Below, in pieces: positions 36,605-49,271 of a DNA stretch of 64,000 bases; the stretch's first letter is position 1, and each line of letters starts with the position of its first letter. The notes under the pieces are model-generated. The model worked only from the letters and a program-made list of their open reading frames with translations. It ran no database searches and had not been told where the DNA came from. The position numbers and the translations under genes are program-made. Source of the DNA: Camarhynchus parvulus. Taxonomy: Eukaryota; Chordata; Aves; Passeriformes; Thraupidae. Location: contig NC_044571.1 in NCBI RefSeq assembly GCF_901933205.1, forward strand, positions 9,773,420 through 9,837,419. The letters are read 5' to 3'.

Positions 36605-38870
36605 TCACAAATTCCCGCTGTGTCCCTGCAGTGATTTGCAGAGCTGTGCATGTCTGTGGACATGGCTCTCCAAGGGGGATGTGATCCAGCGCTGCTGCTC
36701 CTGGAGAGCTTTGGCCAGCAGCTCTCGCAGGTTGGCAGGTTTTCCCCTGCTTGGCTAGGTGAAGATTCGTGCACATTAACTGTGAATTGGTAAAGGTGTA
36801 ACCTGCTCTTCTGGTGGTGACTGACCAAGCCCAAACCCCATCAAAAAATGATGAAATTGTCACTTGGCAATTCTCAGGGGCACGTGTGTCTGTAAGAAAT
36901 GACCTACACTTACACACTTCTGCTGATGAAGCTTTACACACATGAAAAATCTCCTGAGGAAATAAAATATTATGTTGGTAGAGAAGGATATGCAACTCTC
37001 ATGTCTTAGACTTGTTCTACATAGAGAACTGGAGTAGCATTGAGCACATCTACATGCTTTCAAATGTATAAACTTAAAAAAATCAGAATATATATCAGCA
37101 GAGAGTACAGAAATGCCATTATAGAATGTTGTTCACACTATTAGTTTTTAGCAGAGCTTAACAGAACATAAAGTGGGTGATCATCTTAATAAGAAATTAG
37201 CAGCAGGAAGACAAAAAATGAGAACTTCACAAACAACTAACAAGTGTAAGAGTTTCACTGTTTACGGGCTACACACCTTTTCCCACAAAGCAGGAGAAGA
37301 ATGTTTTCTCAGATTTGGGTTTTAATGAGGAATTTTACTTGCTCTTTGGGCAAAGATTAAAACAAATGCTGCTTTGCAAATCTTATTTTCTGAGAAATCT
37401 AAATAGGTACAGGTTAATTATTTGCTTACATTTAAGCTTTTCACACCTCTGGTTCGGTTTGGTGGGTCTCATGCAGCTGAAGCTCCTGAGAATAGTTACA
37501 CTAGTTCTTTCAAAGATCTCGTTTTTAGTGCTGCAGCAAAAGTTTACAGAAAAGTCAGATCAGCAGCCTCTGCCTCCCAACACAGTCACATATCTGGGGA
37601 ATTCAAAGCAGGGCTCTCTAGAAGCTGCTAATTGCCTGTCAGTCATCTGGTACACCAGCAGTTCACACGTTTTTGCTATCGACCTAGCAGATTAATAGTA
37701 TAACCCAAACAAAGGAACAAAGGCTAAACTGTTCAGCTGGGAAGGGTACTGTGTGGTCTTTTCAGGCCAAGATTAGCAGAGAAACAGAGAAATGGTGTTC
37801 TTTGTAAAACTAAAGCTGCAGTGACCTTAACTCTGGCAAACAGACTGAATGAGTTCAGCACTATTTGCCAGCAAAACCTGAAACAGCAGTGCTTTAAAAA
37901 AAGAGAAAACAACAACAAAAAAAGAACGAAACAAAAGGAAAACTCCAAACCCTATGTTGAAAAATCTTTCCAAGCACAATGAAGTAAAATTAAAATTAAA
38001 TTGGTTTCAATTTTAGGAGTCAGAAGCATAGCTAAAACGATTCACAGAGCAGTGCTAGAAACTGTTGACCATTATGCTGAATGTATTTATAGCATCTGTA
38101 AGAGTCTATTTTCAGGACAAAAAACAGCACTGTTTAAAAAAAGAGTGTTTAAATTTTCCTCCGGTATCTTTGGGACTTGTATTCTTGGATTGAGGTCAAT
38201 CAGAATAACGGTACTATTATTACTGAAATTAATATTTTTTTAATTACTGGTAAATTCATCATAGCTAGGCATTCCATCTGAGACTAAACTCTGTTGTGTT
38301 AGAACTGAACCAACGCCAAAGGAGAGCCCCTGAAAATTTCCAGTCCCTCTATACTGTGGAGTTTCCAGTCAAATTCATAATTAAGATGTCAGTGAGATTT
38401 GTTCTCTAAGTAGGGCAGGGCTGGTCAAAGAGAAAAGGGTGACTTTGTGAGGACTGGCTGCTCCAAAAAGTGTTTTAGCCACCTTTACTGACATTTGTTT
38501 GGGATTAATTAGTTACCATCTGGAGGCAAAAATTCCTTTCAAGCTAAAAGAGAGAATATAGAAAATGGTCCTCTGGTCTTTCCTGATTTCTTGAGGCAGA
38601 TTCTGTTTTCAAGGCTGTAATGCCATATTTTCCTTTGGCTTCTTGTTCCTGCCTACCATACTATGCTCACAAACTCTGCTGTTCTAATACAATATTTTCC
38701 AGGATTGCATGGTAAATTCGAATAATTTCAGTGATCCAGTGCACAGTGAAGTGGTTGGGAAGTGTCCTCAGCTCTGACCATTGCAGCAGGACACCAGGAG
38801 GGGTGGGCAGCACCAGTGGGCAGGGGAGAACTGGCCCCAGCTGCACTGCTGTATCGAGACAGGGAGCTCC
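36605..38870. other. Intergenic DNA without recognised features
   Basis: AT-rich, with overlapping chance frames on both strands (up to 131 codons). No transposon is recognised. Confidence 0.4.
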
Positions 38871-39232
38871 TGATGTGGGGAATAATATGCTCTGACTCCA
38901 TGATTCAGAATGCTGAAGAATTGCTTTATTAAAACTATACTATATTACACTAATACTATATTATAACTATACTAAGGAGATACTGCACTATACTAAAGAA
39001 AAACCTGTGACTGAGACAGCCAGGACACAGCTTTGAGTGATTGGCTAATCACTCAAAACAACTTTCACCCATGTCCAATTAACCAAATCACTTTGGGTAA
39101 ACAATCTCCGTAACACATTCCACACAAAAACAGGTGAATAGAGATAAGAGTTGTTTTCTCTTCTTCTCTCGGTGCTTCTCACTGCCTTCCCAGGAAAAAT
39201 CCTTGGGAAGTTGTGCCTGCTGCTGTCTATGA
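38871..39232 (-). mobile_element. LTR of a passerine-type ERV, probably truncated
   Basis: The minus strand carries TTAATAAAGCAATTCTTCAG, then CATTCTGAATCATGGAGTCA, and ends CCCCACATCA, a polyadenylation signal and U5-like end. It shares blocks with the LTR at 15527-15920: GACTCCATG..TTCAGAA, TTATAACTATACTA and CAGGAAAAATCCT. The far (U3) end lacks the expected TG start and seems cut off. The word AGGGAGCT occurs on both sides (38861-38868 and 39233-39240) but does not sit exactly at the TG..CA ends. Confidence 0.6.
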
Positions 39233-42200
39233 AGGGAGCTGTGGCTGCACTGCTGGGCAGGTCCCCTGTCCTTGTCACACCCCCAGCCTCTCTGCTGTGA
39301 CCCCTCACTCATGACAACAGCTATTCCTTCCCTGCTGCTGTTGCAAGTCCCAGATTATATCTGTTTCTCAGGGCAGATGAAACAGAAGCTCTGGAAACTG
39401 TTAAAAAAGCAAAAATCAGAGTGTCTGAAACAAGAATCAGATATTCTGATACAGTCCGACCCAACAGGCCACTAGATACTCTCCCCAAAGGGTCACTTTG
39501 TATGGAAACCTGACCTTTTTCTTACTGATATGTTATTGCATCAGTGGCGTCAACAAACTGTACAGTGGATGAAAATGTGGAAAGTAGCTTATATTTCAAA
39601 ATAATTAGTTAATAATTCTTGCAGCTTTTGGTCTGAATAATGCAAGTCAGATGGCCATCCTGAATATTTGGCTTTGAAATTTTAAGGTAATTTAAATTAT
39701 CAGTGTGAATCATAGTGCCACCATTTTTGTTCCCTGATTCAATGCACAAGATTAATAACAAAGGATTTCTCAATTTCAGCCCTATGGGTGACTTCAATTT
39801 TTGTTTTCTGTGAATATTCTGTAATAGTAATCTGATTTTTTTTTGCTGGTAGAGATATTCTATTCAGCAAACTCATTCATTTGCCTATAAAATGTTGATA
39901 AGTTACAGGGTGTCCACTCTTCTTTAGTGAAGGATGCAATTAGCACTATTTCATCTTGTAGTCATAAAAAAATAGGGAACTTTCAGCCTGGAATCAGAGC
40001 CAGGAGACTTTCAACTGCAGTCAAAAAAACTAAAGCAAGGGCATATATTAAATGCAGGTAGAAGAATATCTCAGATCTTAGAAAATCAATTGAGAAGTAA
40101 TGATCATTGATGAACATATAAAACTTGCAGAAAGTCTCATTTATTCATTGTGAGCTTCAATAAAGGACGTCTCATTTGTCCGCTACAGAGCTGGAACAGG
40201 ATGGATTACATGACATAGTGAATATTTTGCTTTGTGTTTTATTGATCTGAGTGGGAAATACAGATTTCTCTGTAGAGTATGAACTGGATACAAAACCACT
40301 GAAGTCAATGGAAAGATTTCTTTTGGTTTTAGGGGCTTTAGAGCAGCAAGAATCTGTGAAGTGTAAGTTGCCCAGTGCATGTAAACTGGTTACACAATCT
40401 TGGAACAAAGTGAAGAATATTCTCTCTCTGTCCCAAATGGACTGCAGCAATTTCCTACCCTTTTCTTCTATGAACCTTATCACATAGAACAAAACTACAG
40501 TCCTTAATTTCAGAGATGCATGCATGTATCCTCCCAACTTGACTTCGAAGGCTGCCTGTAGAACACGGGCTTAAAAAATAAATCTGTGGCAGAAAGAGAT
40601 GCTAGAAGAAAATTTTTGTCCACCACCTTAGAATGAGACTTCCTAGATATTGATGTAACCCTAAAATTAACCTTAAATACTAATCTGAATTATACCAAGT
40701 GGGTTGTGCCTGGACTAACAGCACTCAGAATATAGTTGAAGAAAAAACCATGATATTTGTGAGACCAATCACTGGATGCTGGAAGGGAAATGAGGGTCAT
40801 TAGAAGGGGTATCCTTTGCCCCTGTGATTGAGTCTGGTTAGAACATCTTCAACAAGCAGGAATTTATTTTCTCAGCCATCTTCCCCAGTGTTTGAAGAGT
40901 CTGAAGGTAAGCCTAACACTGAGGAAAATAGAGAGTTCCCAAGCCAAAGTGCAGACAATGGGGAATGGATGTTGTCTGCAGAGACATTGATTTTAAATAT
41001 ATGTGTTCTATTACTTTTTTATTCCGCTGATATCTTGAGGTAGATGTTTTTTCCAGAGCAAATGCACATTAGGTAATTTTTGGAAGAGCTACTGAACTTC
41101 ACTTCCATCTGAGCTACTGAACTTCACTTGCATCTGATTCTAACAGCAGCTTGAATCAAAATTGCAGATTCTTTTTTGCAATACATACACAAAGACCATG
41201 AGACAGCTCTTTTCCTTTTTCCCCTGGTTTTCTTTTTTTTTTCATTTTTATTTCAAGGTATTGGAAAATTCTTTGTACCCCAGAGCAGCAGGACAAATTT
41301 GTCTTGATACTTGGAGGGGCACAAAGAATGTGGAATTCAGCTCCTATATGGTACAATAATGTGCCCTGAAATACCAGCAAGATAAGATAGATATGATATT
41401 CTGTGTGCAAGAGACAAATTTATCACTAAACAATAAAAATCACAAAGATGTTTTTTGTCCTCTGATTTTGACAGCTGCAGTTTGTCTTTAGATACTCATG
41501 ATGAAATGTTCTAGCTAAAGGTATCCATATGCATATTTTTAAAAAGCCCTTTAAACAGGCATTAGAAATCTCTCACCATGCTATTTAGTCTTTGCTGAGA
41601 ATTGATAAGTCCTGCTGAGCTTTCCTTCAATTTTGATATGTCATAAGTGATGTGTAATTTGTTTTAGAAACTGATGAGCTCTCAGATACGTGCTGGCTTT
41701 GGAAGGAGTGTAAATTAAGATGTCTGATGAACATGTGGCTACTTGTATCTCTTCTGCTGTATAAGTCAGTAGCAGAAATGCTCTTCTGGCAACAATAGAA
41801 AGCCCTGAATGGGTTTGTAATGTTTGCTTAATGACAAGGGGAGAGAGAAGGAAGGTTTGGACTCCTGTGGGGAAGAGGATGCTTTTGGCAAGAGGAGTGA
41901 TTGCATTTCAGAGCTGGTTTTCAGCAGGACTGTGGGTGGCACAGGCAAAGCTTTTCACAGGAGACTGGGCAATATCCTCTATTCAGACTCAGATGCTGCT
42001 CCCCTTGCCAGGGCTGCTAAGGAATTGGAGATATGGTCAGATTTATGCAGTCTGTCAGAGAATCGCATTTTATCTCTTTCTTGCCTCCACACAAAAGCCC
42101 TTTGTCTCTGCTGGTTTGTACCTTTCTTCCAGGGCACTGCCATCAGTCATGAGTGGGGAGAGTGAGCTCTGGGTGTGTTGGATGCTGGGCAGCCTCATCA

Positions 42201-45200
42201 GGCAAGAGGAGAGTCAATGGAAGCTCCTCACCTCAAGACTTAATTTGGATTTCAAACATGAGCACTTGCAAACGATATAAAATCAATCACCTTAATTCCA
42301 GTGTAAGCTACAGTCTGACCCTACATTTCCTTTCTCTTTGATGTATCTTCCACAACGACAGAAAATAGACCAAACCTTTAATTCCCTTTTTTGCTTTTCA
42401 ATATTTCTTGAGTATTTCAGTGTGCCATAGGCTGCATCTTTTGATCTCTATCTACTTTTAAAATTTCCTGCTACTATGACATACAATTAATTTCTTGCAC
42501 TTCAAGTCTTGAAACAAGTCAAATCCTGCTTCTGCTTAGCATGTTCTATAAGTGCCAGATAAGAAGGCAGCTATTATGGCTCAACCCCTTTTTAGTTATG
42601 GATCCAATAGTAACAGTCAAGATGAGTGAGAGAAAGATTATATTTGACCCCATATGTTGTGAATATCTATGGTAAGCTCAAATACCAAGATAATAGCAGC
42701 TTCTCAGAGTATCTATTCCTGGTGTAGTCTGCACATTAATTTTCTGGGAAAGGTAAAGAAAATTGTTTTCTCCATAGGTTTTTCTGGGCCTAGAGTGATT
42801 TATCCACTTTTCTTTCAAGAGGCTGGAAGTCTTGAGGATGGTCTTGAACCACCCTCAAAAGATCACTAATGAACAATGTGAGCAATGGAGAATAAGGAAA
42901 AGGATGAACAAGGAAAGAAGAGAAAACAAAGGAAATCATTATTATTATCACCTTTTATTAAAAATATTGCCTCTTACTACCTTTTGTAACAGTGATGAAG
43001 ACTTCCAGAGTTAATTATAGATCTTTAGTACAGAACCTCTCCGCACACTTCACGGAAATTTTTCATATCCAAATGTAGAGAATCTTTATACCTGCATCTT
43101 TTCTTAGCATAGAGCAACAGTATCTTTCAGACAACAGGGACACCACAGGGATACTTGATTTCATCCCATACATTCACATCCTAGGAATGAGATTAAATGG
43201 ACTAGGTAAAACATTAATTTCCATGAGTTTGTTACTTAATTACCATCCCAAACTGCTGCAAGATCATCAAGCATGACGAGGGATAAGAAGAAAAAAAGTT
43301 GCCTTCTGTATTTTACATTCAGCAGCAGCCACACTGTGTTTATCTACAGTAAAAATGCTTGTGCATCTGCTTTCTTCCCAAAGCTTCAATGCATACTAAT
43401 TATTTTTCCATGTATATTAACTAGGATTTTATAGCTTTGGTGCTTTGTGCACTGTTTCAAATCTTTATCCCATAGCGTTTCTCCTATCTTGCTTGCTTAG
43501 AGCTGGGAATATTTTTTTCATGAAGTCTGGTGCAAATTCCTTTTTGTGCGCAGGCAGAGTCTTTTAAGTTTTCTACTACAGCACAGTGCAAGGACGGCAG
43601 TGCTTAGAGGAGCCTGATGTTTCCTGGGTGAAGTGAAACACCAGAGTACAGTACACTGAGGTGAATTGCCTTTGTTTAGATGTTTCCTTTGTCTCCAACC
43701 ACAGGCTGGACACGTCCCTCTATGAGTGTCAAGGAATTCCTTACAAGCTCTCACACTGATGATTAACCTTAATGTCACATATATTGAGTACATAGTACAG
43801 ATAGTACAGGTATTTTACTGATAATACAGTTCTAAGCTTTGTCCTGTTTGTCCTGGTGCCACTTCCCACCCTTCTTTGTCTTTGCCTTGCTCTAATTGAA
43901 TTCCTAGTAGTACATCATCTTTTTTGAAACAATTCAGCAGTCTTTCATGTATCACTCTGATATTATTGGCCTCCCTTTTTTGTATGAATAAGTTTAAGTG
44001 AGAAATGTATATTTTTTTCCTGTTGTTCATAAACAGAGAAACCAAGCATACCAAGTAATGATTAAAGTCAGCAGTTTTCTCTTCTCTCTCCTCATTTAGC
44101 CAGCACTGGAAATATCCTTTTTTATATCACTACTTGGCCTAAATAATATGTAATTCACAATTGGTATTAATACTGCATCTGGCCATTACACCTTGCTTTG
44201 CTTCAGTAGTTCTTCCATGGTCCAAGGGTTGCCTTTATTAGCAGATCAGCCTGAGGACTGAGCCTGCTGGAGAACTGCAAATAGGATTCCCAATCCCCTC
44301 CTAACTATTCTGACATATTATCCAATCTTTGCAAGCCCATAAAACTTTAAATGAGAACTACCTACAAATTTAACTTTACAATACAGTCACACTTTGCTGA
44401 TTTTGAACTTTCTCCCCACACGCATACAATTTGTACAGATCCAGTTTTTAATTTATTGTGGGAATCAGAGGGTGAGGATAATATATTCGTGCTAATGCAC
44501 TCAAAGCATTTATCATAGCTAGCTAACAGCTGCAAGCTTACCTTAAAGAGCTTTTCACATTACCTGGTGTAGTGAAAGGGATGGGGCTACCCAGGCTGGG
44601 CCAGTCACCCCTTTGAAAGGCAGAGTTCAAACCCCTGGATTCTGTTTTAGAACAGATGCACTCAGTCTAGGGGCACCCTTGACTGGTTGGCTGATTCAAC
44701 ATACAGAGCCTAAAATGAGACTGGACTCTGGAAATGCTGTGAAAGTATATGATGGGGACTTGCCCTATGTGTAATGTCCTATGGTGTTTATTCCACTTTG
44801 CTTTTTCATTACTTCCATTCCTACCTTCATTTTCTAGTCCTACACCCTAGCCATTGTAGTCACACAGTGTCACCTACAATAATCTGCCACTAAATTGCCT
44901 TCTTTTTGGGTAATTTGAGAGAGCTGTGGATTTTCAGAAGTTTCTTTACCTTTGCAAAATTACTCTCACCTCCTGAAGAAGAAAGAACACCTCTAAGTTT
45001 AGGGTTACACTAGAGATTCAGGGAGCATATGTGTGATTTCCCAAAAACTCCTTGTGTGGGTCTGTGAGCATCTCTGGATCTTTTCACATTTTTCTTCCTC
45101 ATTCTTGTGATGGGGTGATGGTTTGGTACCTTTTTAATTAATTAGTTTAGGAGGCAGCAGTAAGAGGATATTCACCACATGACCAGATAAGTGTAGTAAA

Positions 45201-45360
45201 GGGGACCCAATGATCATTTCAGCAGACAGGGCCCATTTCTAAGGGTAACAAAACCAAAATTTTAGAAAAAAATTCTGTACATAGTTTAGGTAGAAACACC
45301 AAGGTGCTGATATGCTGAGATATACCTCATTTACTTCTTTTGTTTGCTGAATCCAGAGCT
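39233..45360. other. Intergenic DNA, no gene recognised
   Basis: About 6 kb of AT-rich DNA. Two overlapping frames at 41824-42280 (113 and 149 codons) are the longest here and match nothing I know. A 25-bp tandem duplication lies at 41086-41135. Confidence 0.4.
41086..41135. repeat. 25-bp tandem duplication
   Basis: The unit GAGCTACTGAACTTCACTTC, continuing CATCT, is present twice with one mismatch (C/G). It is a recent slippage event. Confidence 0.85.
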
Positions 45361-46630
45361 AGAACCACAGAATCATGGTCATAATGGGGTTTGGATGGGC
45401 TTCTGGAAGCCTGCTGGTCCAGTCCTTACTCATAAAAGAGTCACCTAGACAAGGCTGCCCTGCTGAAATTTGAGTAACTTCAAGGATGGATCTCTGGATC
45501 TCTGTTCCAGTGTCTGACCACCCATTTTCCTTGTGTCTGATTTCCTGTATTCCAGTATGCCCATGGTGTCATGCATCTTTCCACTGTCCATCTTTGAGAA
45601 AAGTCTGTCTTCATATCCTGCAAGTAATTAGGATAGAATAAATAATTTAGACTGCAGTTCGTCCCTTGACCTGTCTTCTTATCTGGGCTTAACAAACTCA
45701 CATCTCTCAGCTCATCCTCTCTGCCAAGTGCTCCATCCCCTGGAGCACCCTGGCTGGCCTGTGCTGGACTTGCTCTGGGATGTCCCTGTCTTGTACTGCG
45801 GAGCCCAAAACTCACAGAGCTCCAGTTGTGCTCTCACAAGTGTTGAGCAGAGGTGAAGGACCACCCTCCTGGACCTCCTGGTTGCACTTCCACTAGCCCA
45901 GGGTGCTGTTGGTCTTCAGCATTCATTTGGTCTTCATTCATTTGTTGGTCTTCATTTCTGGGTCATGTTGAATTTGTCCACCAGGACTCAAAGGCTTTTT
46001 TTGGCAAAGCTACACCCTGATCAGTCATTCCTATCCTGTGTCTTGTGTATTGGGCTGTCCCATCTCAGGTGCAGGGATTTGCTTTTGATTTTGTTGAAAT
46101 TAGTGAGATTCTCTACTTTCCTGAGGTCCTTCTGAATGGAAGCCCTGCTCCCCACTGTATTTTACTGTTCTCCCCAGTTTTATGTCATCTGAAAACTTGC
46201 TGAGAGCGCCTTCTGTCCTATAATCCAGGTAATCAATAAAACTGGACATTATTGGTTCCAGTTCTGGCTCCTGAAGAATTAGTTTATCTGGTTAATGGCC
46301 ACTAGGTGGACTTTGAAGTCTGGAGATGAACCTTTGACTGGGCTATCCAGACAGTTTTCAAGCCTATTTACTGTCTGTTCTTCTAACCTATATCTCTCTA
46401 ATTTTGGTCTAGGGCTCCTGTAGGAAAATAGGCCTTAATAAATCTAAGAGAAACAACATCACAGACCTTAATAAATCCAAGATAAACAACATCCACAGTT
46501 CTCCCATCATCCATGCTACCAGTCATCGCAGCTGGTAGATGATGGTAGAAGACAATCATGTTGGTAAAGTATGATTCAATTCTGAAAACTCTGTCTAGTT
46601 GTTCCCAGACACCTTCTTGATATACCTGGA
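45361..46630 (-). mobile_element. CR1 LINE fragment, antisense, about 1.27 kb
   Basis: The + strand follows the reverse complement of CR1. The 3' UTR comes first (AACCACAGAATCATGG..GGGGTTTGGATGGGCTTCTG), then the C-terminal part of ORF2: GTGCTGGACTTGCTCTGGGA; AACTCACAGAGCTCCAG; a GTCATCTGAAAACTTGCTGA block near 46187; and an AAACAACATCCAC block near 46486. Frames are broken throughout. A 33-bp tandem duplication (46433-46498) sits in the reverse-transcriptase part. The 5' end is truncated near 46.6 kb, with an approximate limit. The 111-codon minus frame at 45480-45815 is a remnant of this element. Confidence 0.75.
46433..46498. repeat. 33-bp tandem duplication inside CR1
   Basis: Two units beginning CCTTAATAAATCTAAGAGAA and CCTTAATAAATCCAAGATAA, both continuing ACAACATC, with a few mismatches and a one-base shift near the end. 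It arose after CR1 insertion, since CR1 has a single copy of this segment. Confidence 0.75.
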
Positions 46631-49204
46631 AGGAACGAAAAAATTTAAGCTTTATTTTTAAGCCTTAATTTTAGTGAGGTTTAAGAAACTGGTACCAAAG
46701 TTACAAAATCTGGCTAAACACTGAGAGCAAATCTACTGAGCTATTTCTGAGTGGAACCATATTTTGCTTTGTGGTAGGAGCCACATAACTACAGAGGTAA
46801 CTGGAGGATTTGGCTACAACTCCAGTATGAATAATTTTAGGCTCCTTATACACACACAGAGCCAAATATAAGCTATCAACTGATCTGAACAGATCGCATT
46901 AGCTGAGATCTGATACCTTGTATTCAAAGCTTATAATATTTGTACAGCTATTGAATTTCCTGAAGTGTAAGGATTGCAGATAATTTAACTTGTAATTGTA
47001 GTCCATTCTTAATCTTAACTGCTTTCTTAGGCTGTTATATTTAAATTCATATTCAAGAACCTCATGTTCCTTATATGAATGTTTCTTTTAATTAAACAGG
47101 ATAGGTGTTTGCCACTGTGAGTTAAATTCTGAACCAAACAGAAATTGGATTGTGTTATCTCTGGGTGAATGTCTTTTGAGATAGTTCCTGTTTGTGCTGC
47201 CTCATTAAAGTTGTCTAGTACATATTTAGCTGCTGAAAAAAAAAAGAGACCTTATAAGTATTCCACTTAAACCCATTTGGTAGGGTTTTCTCACCTTGTT
47301 TATAATTATCTGTACTTTTAAAATGTCAGTGTTATAAGGTTAACAAATCCTCCTTTCTGCAGCAAGTATATTTGAAGGAGACTGAGGGGAAGAAAAATCC
47401 TTCCCTTCCCTCTAAGTCACTAAGGTGGCACAAGCTGCTGCTGCACCTTATCAAAAGTACTGAGAACACCTTATTAATTCCTTCAGCTTTTGCACAGCAT
47501 GACTTATGCTATGGATTGTATTCATGTGTAATCTATTTTTTAAGGCTAACTCACAAGAATTCAGTGGGATTTATTTCTGAATATATGATTGTTGCCTAGG
47601 AAATAGCAGCAAATGGTCTCACTGTTCTTTCATCAGAACAGCGTGTGCAGTTAGGGAGTAATTGTTTCGTTTACTATTGGAAAATGACTTTTTTTTTTAT
47701 ATTTCTGTTTCTTTTTTTTTTTTTCCAGTATATTTCTAGAATCTCTCTTAAGTAAAAATAACTCTGGTTCTACTTCTCTAAGTACCTCCAGGTAGAAAAC
47801 ATTAAAAAAAGGAAATGCAGGCATGAGGCATCTGTATGTTTCAAAGGTGTGTTCAGGTAAAGTGGAGTCATTCTGTTTTAGGCCTGTTCTATACCACACT
47901 CAATTCAGAGGTGGTAAAAAATCTTTATGTTCAGATGGCCATGCAGCAGCCTCAATAAAACAAATCCATCTACTATCTAATTTCCAGTGAACAGGTGTTA
48001 AGTTAATCAAAACTTGCCATGAGTACAAATCCTTACTTTTCCCTCCCTTGCTTTAGATGCAAGAAGAAGTATTTCAGAAGGAGAGTAATCCAGAGCTGTG
48101 GGCCATGAACCTTCCTATCAGAAGTGAGGTGGTGTTTCTTGGAGTTTTTTGTTTCTTGGTGTTTGTTAAGCCATGTTAGCTGGTGTGATGGTGTGCTCCT
48201 GTAGGAGGGTGAATTTTCCTCATGTCCAAGGAACTAACAACATAGTTCCCAGATCTTCTCATGCAGGTGTGTTAATATGGGGACATTCTTTCTGTAGGTA
48301 CCCACTATTAAAAAACTGGGATTACAGTTTTTCATAAGTGACTCCAGGTACAAAAGCTTACAATTCCACCTGAAGAGAGCTGAAGAAATGCCACTCTTTA
48401 GAAAGTGACATATGGCTTTCCATGAAAAACTCTGACTGACCTCAGGCTGAGTATCAAATACAGCTCAAGAGTATTAGGACCAGTCACTGTGAAAACTCTT
48501 TGTTGTGATGTAAAGGATTTTATGGAAGTGGTGATATATAGAAGGGCTGCTGTTGATGTAATATCCAGGAATAACACTCTGGCTTGACAAACCATTAGCA
48601 AAGCTCTAGTGTGGACAGCTCCTCTAATGAGCTGAAAATGAAAACACCTGGCCATTACTCATTAAGAGTTTCTCAAGACATCAAGTAAAGTTTTACTCAG
48701 ATGCCTCACTGACTACAAGTTTTCTTTATATTTACCAGTGGTGGCAGAGGTCCTGTGGTCATTCTGCAGGCAGAGACATCACAGCTGTGTAAAGCACATT
48801 TCCAGCTACTGCTAGAAGGATGGGGGTGGCCTGGACAATCAGATTAAAACCACAAACAAAACTGGATAGCTGCTAATGAAGCAACTTGGTGAAGTACTCT
48901 ATGTAAATTTATTTAAATACTTAATCTCCATCTCTGTTTTGTTTTGTTTTGTTTTAAGGTGAATAGAGTGACATAGATGTAGAGGAACCTTTGCTAGCTA
49001 CTATAAATACCCATTGTGAACATCTTTATATGTGACTTGTATTTATATTCTTCTCTATTACATATCCTCCCTGTGCTTTTCTCCACTGCAGTCCTTACAA
49101 TGCCTCCAGCATGCTCTGTGTCACCTCTGTTGAAGGAAATGTGTTGAGTGTGGCCCTCCAGTGAGTTCTCAGAGTACACATCCTGCTTCCCTGACAGACT
49201 TGCT
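46631..49204. other. Intergenic DNA without recognised features
   Basis: AT-rich. T-runs near 47690-47725 and a (TTTTG)n repeat at about 48936-48956 are the only clear structures. Confidence 0.4.
48936..48956. repeat. (TTTTG)n simple repeat
   Basis: About four units of TTTTG. Confidence 0.85.
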
Positions 49205-49271
49205 CCTGGCTTCCCTAAAAGTACCAATGGGTCCCTCCCAACTCAGAATCTTCTGTGGTTCTGGGATTCTG
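49205..49271 (+). mobile_element. CR1 LINE 3' tail remnant, sense
   Basis: GGGTCCCTCCCAACTCAGAA followed by TCTTCTGTGGTTCTGGGATTCTG resembles the last 60-70 bp of CR1 with its octamer tail. The match is short. Confidence 0.5.

Noticed and set aside
41824..42280. Overlapping 113- and 149-codon frames
   Set aside because: No recognisable domain and two frames open at once. In 128 kb of both-strand sequence a few frames of this length are expected by chance.
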